In this document: positions 25,540 to 33,770 of the stretch, in pieces
How the letters are laid out: each line of letters opens with the position of its first letter
Position numbering within the stretch: position 1 is the first letter of the stretch
DNA from: Bacteroidales bacterium GP1
GTDB taxonomy: Bacteria > Bacteroidota > Bacteroidia > Bacteroidales > Muribaculaceae
NCBI GenBank assembly: GCA_001701105.1
Contig: DAAI01000032.1
Location: forward strand, 1-46,893
Direction: 5' to 3'
DNA: 46,893 nt
The notes under the pieces: generated by a model
Database searches by the model: none
What the model was told of the DNA's origin: nothing
What the model saw: only the letters and a program-made list of their open reading frames with translations
Position numbers and translations under genes: made by a program

Positions 25540-27198
25540 ATGAAAAAAAGCGCTCTTCAGAAAGTGCGGGCCGAATATCAGCCCAAATTACCAAAAAGTT
25601 TGCAAGGTTCCGTAAAGATTAAGACGGGCGACGCTACACAATCAGTAGCCAATCAAGAAGAAATCAAAGAGCTTTTCCCTCATACATACGGTATGCCGAT
25701 AGTTGAGTTCGTCTCCGACGACGAGCCGGCGCGTGTGGAAGAGCCGTTCAATGTAGGAATCATCCTTTCGGGAGGCCAGGCACCCGGCGGACACAATGTG
25801 GTAAGCGGTATCTTTGATGGATTGAAGAACCTAAATAAGGAAAACCGACTCTACGGCTTCCTGATGGGTCCTTCAGGTTTCATCAATCATCAATATATGG
25901 AGCTGACAGCCGGTGTAATAAATGAATATCGCAACACGGGCGGATTCGACATCATCGGTTCCGGACGTACGAAGCTCGAGAAGCCGGAACAATTCGATGC
26001 AGGTCTGAAGATCCTGAAGGAGCTTAACATTAAAGCTCTCGTAATTATTGGAGGCGATGACTCCAATACGAATGCGGCAGTACTGGCCGAATATTACAAG
26101 AATATTAATGCGGGAGTACAGGTGATAGGCGTGCCTAAGACTATAGATGGCGACCTCAAGAATAAATGGATAGAGACATCATTCGGTTTCGACACGGCTT
26201 GTAAAGTCTACAGCGAAATGATAGGTAATATCCAGCGCGATTGCAACTCCTCTAAGAAATATTATCACTTCATCAAGCTGATGGGTCGCTCGGCCTCACA
26301 CATTGCGCTCGAATGCGCATTGGAGACTCAGCCGAATATTTGCCTGATTTCGGAAGAAGTTCAGGCAAAGCGCATGACTCTCGACAACATCGTGAGTTAT
26401 ATCTGTTATGTAATCTCAGAGCGTGCAAAACTCGGTTGGAATTTCGGCACGGTTCTTGTCCCGGAAGGACTTATCGAGTTCATACCATCGATGAAGAAGC
26501 TCATCAGTGAGCTTAATGATGTACTGGAGCAACATCAAGAAGAGATTGCACCTCTTGAAGAACTCGATAAATTGAGGAAGATTCATTCCTATCTGTCTCC
26601 GGTCAATGCCGAGTTATATAAGAGCCTTCCTAAGAACATCGCCTTGCAGCTAAGTCTTGACCGTGATAGTCACGGAAATGTGCAGGTTTCCCTTATAGAG
26701 ACAGAAAGTCTTATTAGCGAGATGGTAGGCAAACGCCTTATAGAGATGGAAGAAGCCGGCGAATATTGCGGCACATTCAATACGCAACATCATTTCTTCG
26801 GATATGAAGGACGTTGTGCTGATCCTACCAACTTTGATGCCGATTATACCTATGCTTTGGGATATAATGCCGCGATGCTTATTAATTCCGGAGTGACAGG
26901 TTATATGTCGAGCGTACGCAATCTTACGGCTCATACAGAGGATTGGATTGCAGGGGGTATCCCAATCACGATGATGATGAACATGGAACGCCGCAAAGGA
27001 GAGATGAAACCCGTGATACAGAAGGCACTCGTGAATCTGAATGGCAAGCCCTATCTGAAATATGCCTCAATGCGCGAGACTCTGGCTTTGAATACTCTCT
27101 ATCAGTACCCCGGCCCTATCCAATACTTCGGTCCGGCCGAGGTATGTGATCGCCCGTCGATGACGCTTCTTCTTGAGCATGATAAAGAATTATATTGA
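25540..27198 (+). CDS. pfp: Diphosphate--fructose-6-phosphate 1-phosphotransferase
   Basis: It reversibly phosphorylates fructose 6-phosphate with pyrophosphate, so it can run in glycolysis or gluconeogenesis. It is of the long plant-beta-like type (552 residues). Key features are GGQAPGGHNV, GGDDSNTNA with D174 where ATP enzymes carry Gly, and PKTIDGDL with K200 and catalytic D203. MGRSASHIALECALETQPN, another family block, follows. The double Asp (GGDD) marks PPi rather than ATP use. It is monocistronic with its own promoter and terminator. Confidence 0.96.
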   Translation: MKKSALQKVRAEYQPKLPKSLQGSVKIKTGDATQSVANQEEIKELFPHTYGMPIVEFVSDDEPARVEEPFNVGIILSGGQAPGGHNVVSGIFDGLKNLNKENRLYGFLMGPSGFINHQYMELTAGVINEYRNTGGFDIIGSGRTKLEKPEQFDAGLKILKELNIKALVIIGGDDSNTNAAVLAEYYKNINAGVQVIGVPKTIDGDLKNKWIETSFGFDTACKVYSEMIGNIQRDCNSSKKYYHFIKLMGRSASHIALECALETQPNICLISEEVQAKRMTLDNIVSYICYVISERAKLGWNFGTVLVPEGLIEFIPSMKKLISELNDVLEQHQEEIAPLEELDKLRKIHSYLSPVNAELYKSLPKNIALQLSLDRDSHGNVQVSLIETESLISEMVGKRLIEMEEAGEYCGTFNTQHHFFGYEGRCADPTNFDADYTYALGYNAAMLINSGVTGYMSSVRNLTAHTEDWIAGGIPITMMMNMERRKGEMKPVIQKALVNLNGKPYLKYASMRETLALNTLYQYPGPIQYFGPAEVCDRPSMTLLLEHDKELY

Positions 27199-27237
27199 TG
27201 AGTGATTTTTCAAAATAAAATCGGATAATTTACTAAT

Positions 27238-27269
27238 GAAAGCCCCGGTCTGAAAAGGTCGGGGCTTTC
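27238..27269 (+). terminator. Terminator of the PPi-phosphofructokinase gene
   Basis: The inverted repeat GAAAGCCCC/GGGGCTTTC surrounds a loop containing a further short G/C pairing, 40 bp after the stop codon. The A-rich left arm and T-rich right arm let it work in both directions. Confidence 0.7.
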
Positions 27270-27306
27270 AGGCTAATATATTGCGGGTATAAAACGTTAT
27301 CAATAT

Positions 27307-28266
27307 ATGGAATCAAGCAAGATGAAATTTTCGATAGGATATAAATTCATGGTAGTCATAACCATGATTTCAGCATTTAATGCGGAAATCATGGCAGAGA
27401 CCGTGAGCCAAAAGCAGGCTAAACACCTTGCTTCTGTATTTTTCAATACAATGTACGGAGAAAAGACGGGGGAGCCAAAATTAATATGGAACGGACGAGA
27501 GTTGACAACAAATCGACTTTTTACTCCTTTTTACGCATATAATTCACCTCGCGGAGGATATGTAGTCATTTCCGCTGAAAACAAAGGATTTCCTGTACTG
27601 GCTTACAGTCGCACGGAAAAATTCGATAAATCACGGCTTAAGGAAGAAGAGTATACACAATTCCAGCGCTATGCAAGAGAAATCGAATTGATCCGCTACG
27701 ACACTCGCCTACCCGAAAGAGCTACTATGGCCTGGACCGGCATTCCGGATTATTTTACTGATGTGATTGAAAGACCCTATTCCACTCCGGAATTTGAGTC
27801 GCTCACTGAAGAAGCGAAAGAGGAACTGGAGTTGATCGACCGGAGAAACTCATGGATAATGATGCCGACAGCTGTGGAATTTGAATTATACAATCCGGAA
27901 CGTTTCAGGAATTATGTTCTTGATGATGCGCTTGGCGAATCGGAATACATCCCCTTTAGTTTCTATGAGGATTTTCTGAGTGACATTGCTGATGAGGAGC
28001 GTAACCGGGCCATGGCCTATGAAAAAATTCTTATTAATCCGGAACCGGTAATGAGATATGAAGGAGGAGGGCACATCACTCTCAAATTGCCAAAAGAGGC
28101 CCGAATATTGCGTGTTTATTCAATGTCAGGCCGGAGGATGCAAGAAAGATACTTCCGGGAGACGGATACAATGTTTGCAGATCTGAATGGAATGCCGTCA
28201 GGCTATTATGTGATAATGGCAATGGCTTCCGACGGGACTATATATGGATTCAAAGTAAAAAGATAG
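27307..28266 (+). CDS. Secreted Spi-domain protein with T9SS-type sorting domain
   Basis: A signal peptide (MKFSIGYKFMVVITMISAFNAEIMA) precedes a Spi/streptopain-propeptide-like domain at about residues 30-110, with FYAYNSPRGGYVVISAENKGFPVLAYS as its core. A middle region (about 120-245) is acidic and unrecognised. The last ~70 residues, with VYSMSGRRMQE and LNGMPSGYYVIMA, resemble the type A C-terminal sorting domain of the type IX secretion system. Spi domains normally inhibit C10 cysteine proteases, either as a propeptide or alone. No Cys/His protease domain is present, so this would be a free-standing inhibitor or binding protein. It ends four bases before a 3-TM protein. A start at 27322 is equally possible. 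Confidence 0.72.
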   Translation: MESSKMKFSIGYKFMVVITMISAFNAEIMAETVSQKQAKHLASVFFNTMYGEKTGEPKLIWNGRELTTNRLFTPFYAYNSPRGGYVVISAENKGFPVLAYSRTEKFDKSRLKEEEYTQFQRYAREIELIRYDTRLPERATMAWTGIPDYFTDVIERPYSTPEFESLTEEAKEELELIDRRNSWIMMPTAVEFELYNPERFRNYVLDDALGESEYIPFSFYEDFLSDIADEERNRAMAYEKILINPEPVMRYEGGGHITLKLPKEARILRVYSMSGRRMQERYFRETDTMFADLNGMPSGYYVIMAMASDGTIYGFKVKR

Positions 28267-28270
28267 GGAT

Positions 28271-28534
28271 ATGGTAAATCTTGTGAAATCAAAGGCAATC
28301 TCATGGTGCGCACTCATCCTTATGGTAATATTGGTAGTTCTCACTGCCTTGTTGCATGCGCCATGGTGGAGTTATATTGATGTGTTCTTTGCATTCCTTA
28401 TGGCCTTCTTCCATCTTTTGGCTGTCTATATGGCTAAAGCGACCGCAATCTCTCATAAGCTCGATCTCTGGGCCTTCATATTCATGATTTGTGCCGTAAT
28501 CGGATTTATAGCAGAATATTTCATCACGGTCTGA
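28271..28534 (+). CDS. Small membrane protein with three predicted TM segments
   Basis: This 87-residue protein has hydrophobic segments at about 10-30, 34-54 and 64-84, and short basic stretches suggesting an inside N-terminus. I do not recognise a named family. GGGAT just before the ATG is a possible ribosome site. The four-base spacing from the Spi-domain gene indicates co-transcription. It converges on a YciO-type gene 17 bp away. Confidence 0.75.
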   Translation: MVNLVKSKAISWCALILMVILVVLTALLHAPWWSYIDVFFAFLMAFFHLLAVYMAKATAISHKLDLWAFIFMICAVIGFIAEYFITV

Positions 28535-28551
28535 GAGGCTGATTCGGGATT

Positions 28552-29136
28552 TTATTCACGGATCAACTCAGGTTCGCCATTGCTGCAATCAATTATGGTA
28601 GAATGTCTTATCTCTCCATCCCCTCCATCTACCATGAGGTCGATCTTATTTTCATAGTATTCAGCAATCAGTTCCGGGTTAATGGCATAGTCATCCGAAG
28701 GATATTGGATGGTTGTAGTAAGAAGAGGGTTCCCGAGTTCACCGGTTATCTTTCTTGCCACATTATTTGCCGGAATACGCACACCGATTGTCTTGCGTCC
28801 TTTGAAAACCTTTGGTAATTTTGAAGCGGATTTCAAAAGCACCGTCAATGGACCCGGAGTCCGCTCTTTAAGTAATCTGAATCCAGTATTGTCGATTCTT
28901 GAATACTCTGATGCCATGGATATGTCTTCGCAAAGAATCGATAGATTGGTTTTTTCAGGATTTATACCTTTAATCCTGCATATTTTTTCCACAGCTTTCG
29001 GATCAAGCGCATTGCATACAATGGCATACATCGTATCGGTAGGTATAATTGCAATTTTTCCGTCACGCAGAAATGAGACAATCTCCTGAATCTGCTTGTC
29101 GGAAGGCGAGTCGTTCCAAATTTTAATAGTGTTCAT
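28552..29136 (-). CDS. YciO/Sua5/YrdC family protein
   Basis: This 194-residue single YrdC-like domain has IAIIPTDTMYAIVCNA, CRIKGINPEKTNLSILCEDIS, TPGPLTVLLK, KTIGVRIPANNVA and a STIIDCS end. YrdC/Sua5 enzymes make threonylcarbamoyl-AMP for tRNA t6A. The RIKGxxxEKxN(L/F) pattern and overall layout are closer to the YciO branch, whose role is less certain. No second Sua5 domain is fused. It shares a divergent intergenic region with mtnN. Confidence 0.88.
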   Translation of the reverse strand: MNTIKIWNDSPSDKQIQEIVSFLRDGKIAIIPTDTMYAIVCNALDPKAVEKICRIKGINPEKTNLSILCEDISMASEYSRIDNTGFRLLKERTPGPLTVLLKSASKLPKVFKGRKTIGVRIPANNVARKITGELGNPLLTTTIQYPSDDYAINPELIAEYYENKIDLMVDGGDGEIRHSTIIDCSNGEPELIRE

Positions 29137-29161
29137 GGCGTTAGGTTATAAATGTCTGATG

Positions 29162-29191
29162 GCAAAATTACGAAAAAATTAGTAATTTTGC
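29162..29191. promoter_or_regulatory. Palindromic divergent promoter pair
   Basis: GCAAAATTAC (29162-29171) and GTAATTTTGC (29182-29191) are perfect inverted copies with a 10-bp A/T spacer. Each contains a -7 box TAATTTTG pointing outward: the minus-strand box serves the YciO-type gene (start 29136), the plus-strand box serves mtnN (start 29210). Confidence 0.55.
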
Positions 29192-29209
29192 AGTATAAAA
29201 TATTCTAAG

Positions 29210-29896
29210 ATGAAAATAGCTATAATAGCGGCCATGGATAAGGAGCTTTCACTGCTGAAAAATCTTATGGATTCAGTAGAGGAAAACAGATCCGGAAACG
29301 ATACCTTTTATAATGGCAAAATAGGTAATCACGATATCGTACTTATGAAAGTCGGAATTGGCAAAGTAAATTCCGCATTACGCACCTATAAATTACTATG
29401 CTCGGAGCATCCCGACTTAGTAATCAATAGCGGAGTGGCAGGAGGGGCTGACAGTATGGCACCTATAGGAACTGTTCTTGTGGCCGACGGCGTGGGATAT
29501 CACGATGTGTGGTGTGGACCGGGAACCATCCCTGGTCAGGCCGACGGATATCCGGCTATCTTTAAACCCTATCCGCGCGGAATCGGTATAGCCAAAGAGC
29601 TTGAGGAAGAAGATCCGAACATCCGGATAGGTTTAGTGGCAAGTGGCGATATGTTTATATCAAAGCCGGAGGAAATAGTACAAATCAAGCAGATATATCC
29701 CTCGGCCATGGCCTGCGATATGGAGTCGGCAGCAATAGCCCATACTTGCGCAGAATCCGGAGTGCCGTTTATGGTAATAAGAGTGGTAAGCGATATGCCT
29801 GGAGGCAATAATAACATTGAAGAATATCAAAATTTTTGGGAGCATGCTCCGGAATTGGTATTTAATACCGTAAAGGCCTTATTGGAAAGATTGTGA
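29210..29896 (+). CDS. mtnN: 5'-methylthioadenosine/S-adenosylhomocysteine nucleosidase
   Basis: It cleaves adenine from methylthioadenosine and S-adenosylhomocysteine, products of methylation and polyamine/quorum chemistry. Family marks are IIAAMDKELSLL (catalytic Glu region), VINSGVAGGAD, and CDMESAAIAHTCA, whose Met-Glu-Ser sequence binds the ribose. SDMPGGNN follows. Length 228 is normal. It starts a long plus-strand gene run; the next gene begins one base after its stop. Confidence 0.95.
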   Translation: MKIAIIAAMDKELSLLKNLMDSVEENRSGNDTFYNGKIGNHDIVLMKVGIGKVNSALRTYKLLCSEHPDLVINSGVAGGADSMAPIGTVLVADGVGYHDVWCGPGTIPGQADGYPAIFKPYPRGIGIAKELEEEDPNIRIGLVASGDMFISKPEEIVQIKQIYPSAMACDMESAAIAHTCAESGVPFMVIRVVSDMPGGNNNIEEYQNFWEHAPELVFNTVKALLERL

Positions 29897-29897
29897 G

Positions 29898-30818
29898 ATG
29901 AAGTTCGCTATCCATAGGCAGCAGATGAAAAATTCCATGCTCCCGATTGCCATGATATTGGGAGCAATCGGATATAAATGGATGGGATATCTTACCTTCC
30001 TGTCACCTTATCTAATTTTTCTGATGCTGTTCATCACATATTGCAAACTTGATCCACACCATATCAAACCGACAAAGACTCATTGGCTTCTCCTTTCAAT
30101 CCAAATGTGCCTGGCCGCTATTGTATATCTATTATTATTTAAAATAGATCATACTCTGGCCGAAGGGATTTTCATATGCATCTTTGTTCCCACGGCCACG
30201 GCAGCCCCCGTAATAACGACAATGCTTGGAGGAAGTCTGTCGTTTGTCACCACCTACTCACTCTTATGCAATGGATTGGTAGCGATTATCGGGTCTGCTG
30301 TGCTTGCTGCGGTCGGCGATAATGTAAGTCTCGGGTTCTGGGAATCAACCTGGATGATAATAACGAAAGTATTTCCCTTATTGATACTCCCGCTGGCTGT
30401 TGCATTTCTCTTTAAATGGATATGGCCAAAGGGCCATGAGCGCATCCAGAAAGCTCAGCAATTGTCATTTTATCTCTGGGCTATTTCTCTGTTGATAATA
30501 GTGGGAAGCTGCGTGAGCTTTGTGATAAATCATTGGGATGAAGATGCCGTTGTTCTTGTTGCTCTTCTTGTTGCGGGATCCCTCGCTGCCTGCGTGATTC
30601 AATTCATCATCGGCCGAAGAATGGGTAATGGTGTTGAAGAAAAAGTATCGATAGCTCAAAGCCTGATGCAGAAAAACACCGTCTTAGCCGTATGGCTCGC
30701 AATGAGTTATATGACGCCATTGGCTTCAGTAGCTCCGGCAGCCTATATTGCTTGGCAAAATATCATTAATTCATGGCAATTATGGGAAAAAGACAATAAT
30801 GTTCATAAACTCAGATAA
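29898..30818 (+). CDS. Bile acid:sodium symporter-like (SBF/BASS) membrane protein
   Basis: This 306-residue hydrophobic protein has about nine or ten membrane segments. ICIFVPTATAAPVITTMLGGSLSFVTTYSL, in the middle, corresponds to the conserved unwound-helix region of the BASS/SBF fold. QKNTVLAVWLAMSYMTPLASVAPAAYIAWQN near the end corresponds to the second repeat's crossing region. Substrate is not known. It is sandwiched between mtnN and mazG with one-base gaps, so all three are one transcript. Confidence 0.8.
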   Translation: MKFAIHRQQMKNSMLPIAMILGAIGYKWMGYLTFLSPYLIFLMLFITYCKLDPHHIKPTKTHWLLLSIQMCLAAIVYLLLFKIDHTLAEGIFICIFVPTATAAPVITTMLGGSLSFVTTYSLLCNGLVAIIGSAVLAAVGDNVSLGFWESTWMIITKVFPLLILPLAVAFLFKWIWPKGHERIQKAQQLSFYLWAISLLIIVGSCVSFVINHWDEDAVVLVALLVAGSLAACVIQFIIGRRMGNGVEEKVSIAQSLMQKNTVLAVWLAMSYMTPLASVAPAAYIAWQNIINSWQLWEKDNNVHKLR

Positions 30819-30819
30819 A

Positions 30820-31611
30820 ATGAAAAGAAGACATACAAAAGAAGAAAAATTAGAGGCACTGGGAGAGGTGTTGGATGTGCTTGATACATTGCGTGAAAAA
30901 TGTCCGTGGGATCGTAAGCAGACCAACGAGTCCTTGCGTCCCAATACTATTGAGGAAACCTATGAACTTGCAGACGCGCTCATGGCTGACGACAGCGCGA
31001 ACATATGCAAAGAACTCGGAGATGTTCTGCTTCATGTGGCTTTCTATGCTAGAATCGGAGAAGAAAAGAATGATTTCGACATTGCAGATGTCTGCAACGC
31101 TCTGACAAAAAAATTGATTTTCCGCCATCCTCATATATATGGGAATGTGGAGGCTGAGACTTCAGAAGAAGTCAAGCAAAACTGGGAGAAACTTAAGTTA
31201 AAGGAAAAAGACGGAAATAAAACAGTGTTGGGAGGCGTGCCAAAGGCGCTTCCTGCGATGATAAAGGCCGCAAGGATTCAGGAAAAAGCATCAAATGTGG
31301 GCTTCGACTGGAAAAATCGCTCGGATGTATGGGAGAAAGTGAAAGAGGAAATGCTTGAAGTGGAGCATGAGATAGAGGCAAAAGATTCAGATCATCTAAA
31401 GGAAGAATTTGGTGACTTACTATTTGCCGTAATCAATGCCGCACGCTTATACGGGGTTGATCCTGAAAATGCATTGGAACATACTAATCGCAAATTTATC
31501 CATCGCTTCAATCATATTGAGGAAAGTGCGGTAAAAGAGGGGAAGCGTGTCAGCGATCTTTCCCTTGAAGAAATGGATCGGTTCTGGAACGAGGCAAAAA
31601 AAGAAGAATAA
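30820..31611 (+). CDS. mazG: Nucleoside triphosphate pyrophosphohydrolase MazG
   Basis: It hydrolyses NTPs and dNTPs to monophosphates, cleaning nucleotide pools. Two tandem MazG domains are seen. The first has CPWDRKQTNESLRPNTIEETYEL with the Mg2+-binding EEtyE..KELGD pattern, around residues 20-75. The second has KEEMLEVEHEIEAKDSDHLKEEFGDLLFAVINAARL. ATG at 30820 gives 263 residues, the same as the Escherichia coli protein. Longer in-frame starts would run back into the transporter gene. Confidence 0.95.
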   Translation: MKRRHTKEEKLEALGEVLDVLDTLREKCPWDRKQTNESLRPNTIEETYELADALMADDSANICKELGDVLLHVAFYARIGEEKNDFDIADVCNALTKKLIFRHPHIYGNVEAETSEEVKQNWEKLKLKEKDGNKTVLGGVPKALPAMIKAARIQEKASNVGFDWKNRSDVWEKVKEEMLEVEHEIEAKDSDHLKEEFGDLLFAVINAARLYGVDPENALEHTNRKFIHRFNHIEESAVKEGKRVSDLSLEEMDRFWNEAKKEE

Positions 31612-31629
31612 TCAAATACGATCAAAGAC

Positions 31630-33429
31630 GTGAAGCTCTGCATCACTGAGAAACCGAGTGTAGGAAGAGATATCGCGCGCATATTGGGAGCCAATAGCCG
31701 TAAAGATGGCTATATGGAAGGTAACGGATATTGCGTGACATGGACTTTTGGCCATCTTTGCAGCCTAAAAGATCCTGCTGATTATGATCCGGGATGGAAA
31801 TACTGGTCTTTATCTCGATTGCCGATGATTCCTCCGAAATTCGGGATAAAAGTAATCAATGACCCCGGTATCCAACATCAGTTCGATGTAATAATGAACT
31901 TGATTAAAGAATGTGATGAAGTAATAAATTGTGGCGATGCCGGTCAGGAAGGTGAAGTGATACAACGCTGGGTGATGCAGAAAGCGGAGTGCAATAAGCC
32001 GGTGAAGCGTCTTTGGGTCAGTTCTCTGACTGATGAGGCCGTCAAGGAAGGATTCGAGCATCTAAGGGACAGCGTGGAACTTGACTCCCTCTATACAGCC
32101 GGAATTTGCAGGGCAATAGGAGATTGGATATTAGGAATCAATGCAACCCGACTCTATACTCTGAAATATTCCCAGAACCGGGGAAACATATTATCAGTAG
32201 GCCGTGTGCAGACCCCTACATTAGCGTTAGTCGTAAACAGGCAAAGGGAAATAGAGAATTTTGTGCCCGTGGATTCTTGGGAATTACGCACAAAATATCG
32301 GGATACGATATTCACGTCTACTCTTAAGCCTTTCGATGAAGAAGAAAAAGGGAAAAAGATACTCGAAGAAATCAGACATACTCTTCTGGAAATTGTCGAC
32401 ATTCAAAAGAAAAAGGGTAAGGAAGCCCCTCCGCGATTGTTCGATCTGACATCGCTGCAAGTGGAATGTAATAAAAAATATAATATGAGTGCCGACAGCA
32501 CGCTGAAGAATATCCAGAGCCTTTATGAGAAAAAATTAACAACCTATCCAAGAGTCGACACCACATATCTTACGGATGATGTCTATCCAAAATGCGAAGG
32601 TATTCTAAGATCGTTGAAGCCTTATCACAAATTAGTCGACCCTATATTGGGAAAGAAACTTCCGAAGAGTAAAAAGGTATTTGATAACTCAAAAGTTACA
32701 GATCATCATGCCATAATCCCTACCGGGCAATCCCTTCCGCCGGATTTATCGCTTGATGAGAAAAGAGTATTTCATACGATTGCCCAGAGATTTATATCAG
32801 TGTTCTATCCTGATTGCTCATTCGAGCAAACATCTGTACAAGCCAGGACCGGAAAGATTAACTTTAAGGCCACGGGGAGAGTAATCATTGATCAGGGATG
32901 GAAAATAGTATATTCCGATTCCAAGAATAATTCGACATCAGATTCCGATGATGAATCCGCATTATTACCGGAATTTGAAGTAGGAGAGACCGGGCCACAA
33001 TCACCCATGCTAACAAAACGCACCAGCAAACCTCCCAAATATTATACAGAAGGAAGCCTTTTGAAAGCTATGGAAACAGCGGGTTCGACTGTTGAGGATG
33101 AAGCCTTAAGGGAAGCATTAAAAGCCAACGGAATAGGACGCCCGTCAACAAGAGCGGCAATTATTGAGACGCTTTATAAACGTGGATACATTCGGAAAGA
33201 ACGTAAATCGCTAAGGGCTACGGATGCCGGAATGGCAATAATTGATCTGATTAAGGAAGAACTTCTTAAAAGTGCTAAATTAACAGGCATTTGGGAAGGC
33301 CGATTGAGGGCCATTGAAGCAGGTAATTATAGTGCGGGAGAATTCATATCCCAGTTGAAGACCATGATCAGAGAGATAACTTTAAGTGTTATGGCAGATC
33401 AGAGTAACCGAAAAATTGTATCCGAATAA
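31630..33429 (+). CDS. topB: DNA topoisomerase III (type IA)
   Basis: It relaxes and decatenates DNA by single-strand passage. The N-terminal Toprim carries CITEKPSVGRDIARILGA and NCGDAGQEGEVIQRWV. The core contains LSVGRVQTPTLALVV, catalytic Y306 in TTYPRVDTTYL, TDHHAIIPTG and GIGRPSTRAAIIETLYKRGYI. The start is GTG at 31630, since ITEKPSV must be near residue 6. It ends at 599 residues with no C-terminal zinc-ribbon or repeat modules, shorter than many TopB proteins. It follows mazG by 18 bp. Confidence 0.93.
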   Translation: MKLCITEKPSVGRDIARILGANSRKDGYMEGNGYCVTWTFGHLCSLKDPADYDPGWKYWSLSRLPMIPPKFGIKVINDPGIQHQFDVIMNLIKECDEVINCGDAGQEGEVIQRWVMQKAECNKPVKRLWVSSLTDEAVKEGFEHLRDSVELDSLYTAGICRAIGDWILGINATRLYTLKYSQNRGNILSVGRVQTPTLALVVNRQREIENFVPVDSWELRTKYRDTIFTSTLKPFDEEEKGKKILEEIRHTLLEIVDIQKKKGKEAPPRLFDLTSLQVECNKKYNMSADSTLKNIQSLYEKKLTTYPRVDTTYLTDDVYPKCEGILRSLKPYHKLVDPILGKKLPKSKKVFDNSKVTDHHAIIPTGQSLPPDLSLDEKRVFHTIAQRFISVFYPDCSFEQTSVQARTGKINFKATGRVIIDQGWKIVYSDSKNNSTSDSDDESALLPEFEVGETGPQSPMLTKRTSKPPKYYTEGSLLKAMETAGSTVEDEALREALKANGIGRPSTRAAIIETLYKRGYIRKERKSLRATDAGMAIIDLIKEELLKSAKLTGIWEGRLRAIEAGNYSAGEFISQLKTMIREITLSVMADQSNRKIVSE

Positions 33430-33455
33430 TTATTTTTCAATATAGTCAACATAAC

Positions 33456-33674
33456 ATGATCTTCGGTATAAATTGGCAATACTTTGCCGTGGGATTAATC
33501 CTCATAGGAGTCATCGTATGGATTTTAGTTCATTTATTCGGGAAGAAATACAGAAATGAGAGTGCATCGGGATGCATCGGATGCGCATTGAGTGAATCGT
33601 GTACAAAACAAAAGACAGATTTAGCTCAAGAATGTTTAGAGAATGACAAAAAAAATCGTCGCAATATCGGATAG
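33456..33674 (+). CDS. Small Cys-rich membrane protein (FeoB-associated-like)
   Basis: This 72-residue protein has one membrane helix (about residues 8-28), a basic flank FGKKYR and the Cys cluster GCIGCALSESC. That layout matches the FeoB-associated Cys-rich membrane protein family, usually found beside the ferrous iron transporter FeoB. No feoA/feoB is in this window, so the iron link is only by resemblance. It lies 27 bp after topB. Confidence 0.65.
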   Translation: MIFGINWQYFAVGLILIGVIVWILVHLFGKKYRNESASGCIGCALSESCTKQKTDLAQECLENDKKNRRNIG

Positions 33675-33689
33675 GACTAATTATTTTAT

Positions 33690-33770
33690 TATATTTGCAA
33701 ATTGAAAAGGACTCTAATAAGATGAGTCCGCCCCTGCTATGGGTAACTACAAAATGAGTAGGAAACTTAG
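33690..33770 (+). promoter_or_regulatory. nrnA promoter and hairpin-containing leader
   Basis: TATATTTG at 33690-33697 matches the -7 consensus and would start a transcript near 33703. The ~68-nt leader contains GGACTC/GAGTCC (33709-33714 and 33724-33729) and a second possible hairpin CTAC/GTAG at about 33747-33761. No known riboswitch class was recognised. Confidence 0.4.

Noticed and set aside
25540..27198. ATP-dependent phosphofructokinase
   Set aside because: The GGDD motif (D174) and the 552-residue long form indicate the PPi-dependent enzyme.
33709..33765. Hammerhead-ribozyme-like string (GATGAGTCC ... GGAAAC) before nrnA
   Set aside because: The conserved CUGANGA core is not met and no closing stems I/III place a cleavage site correctly.
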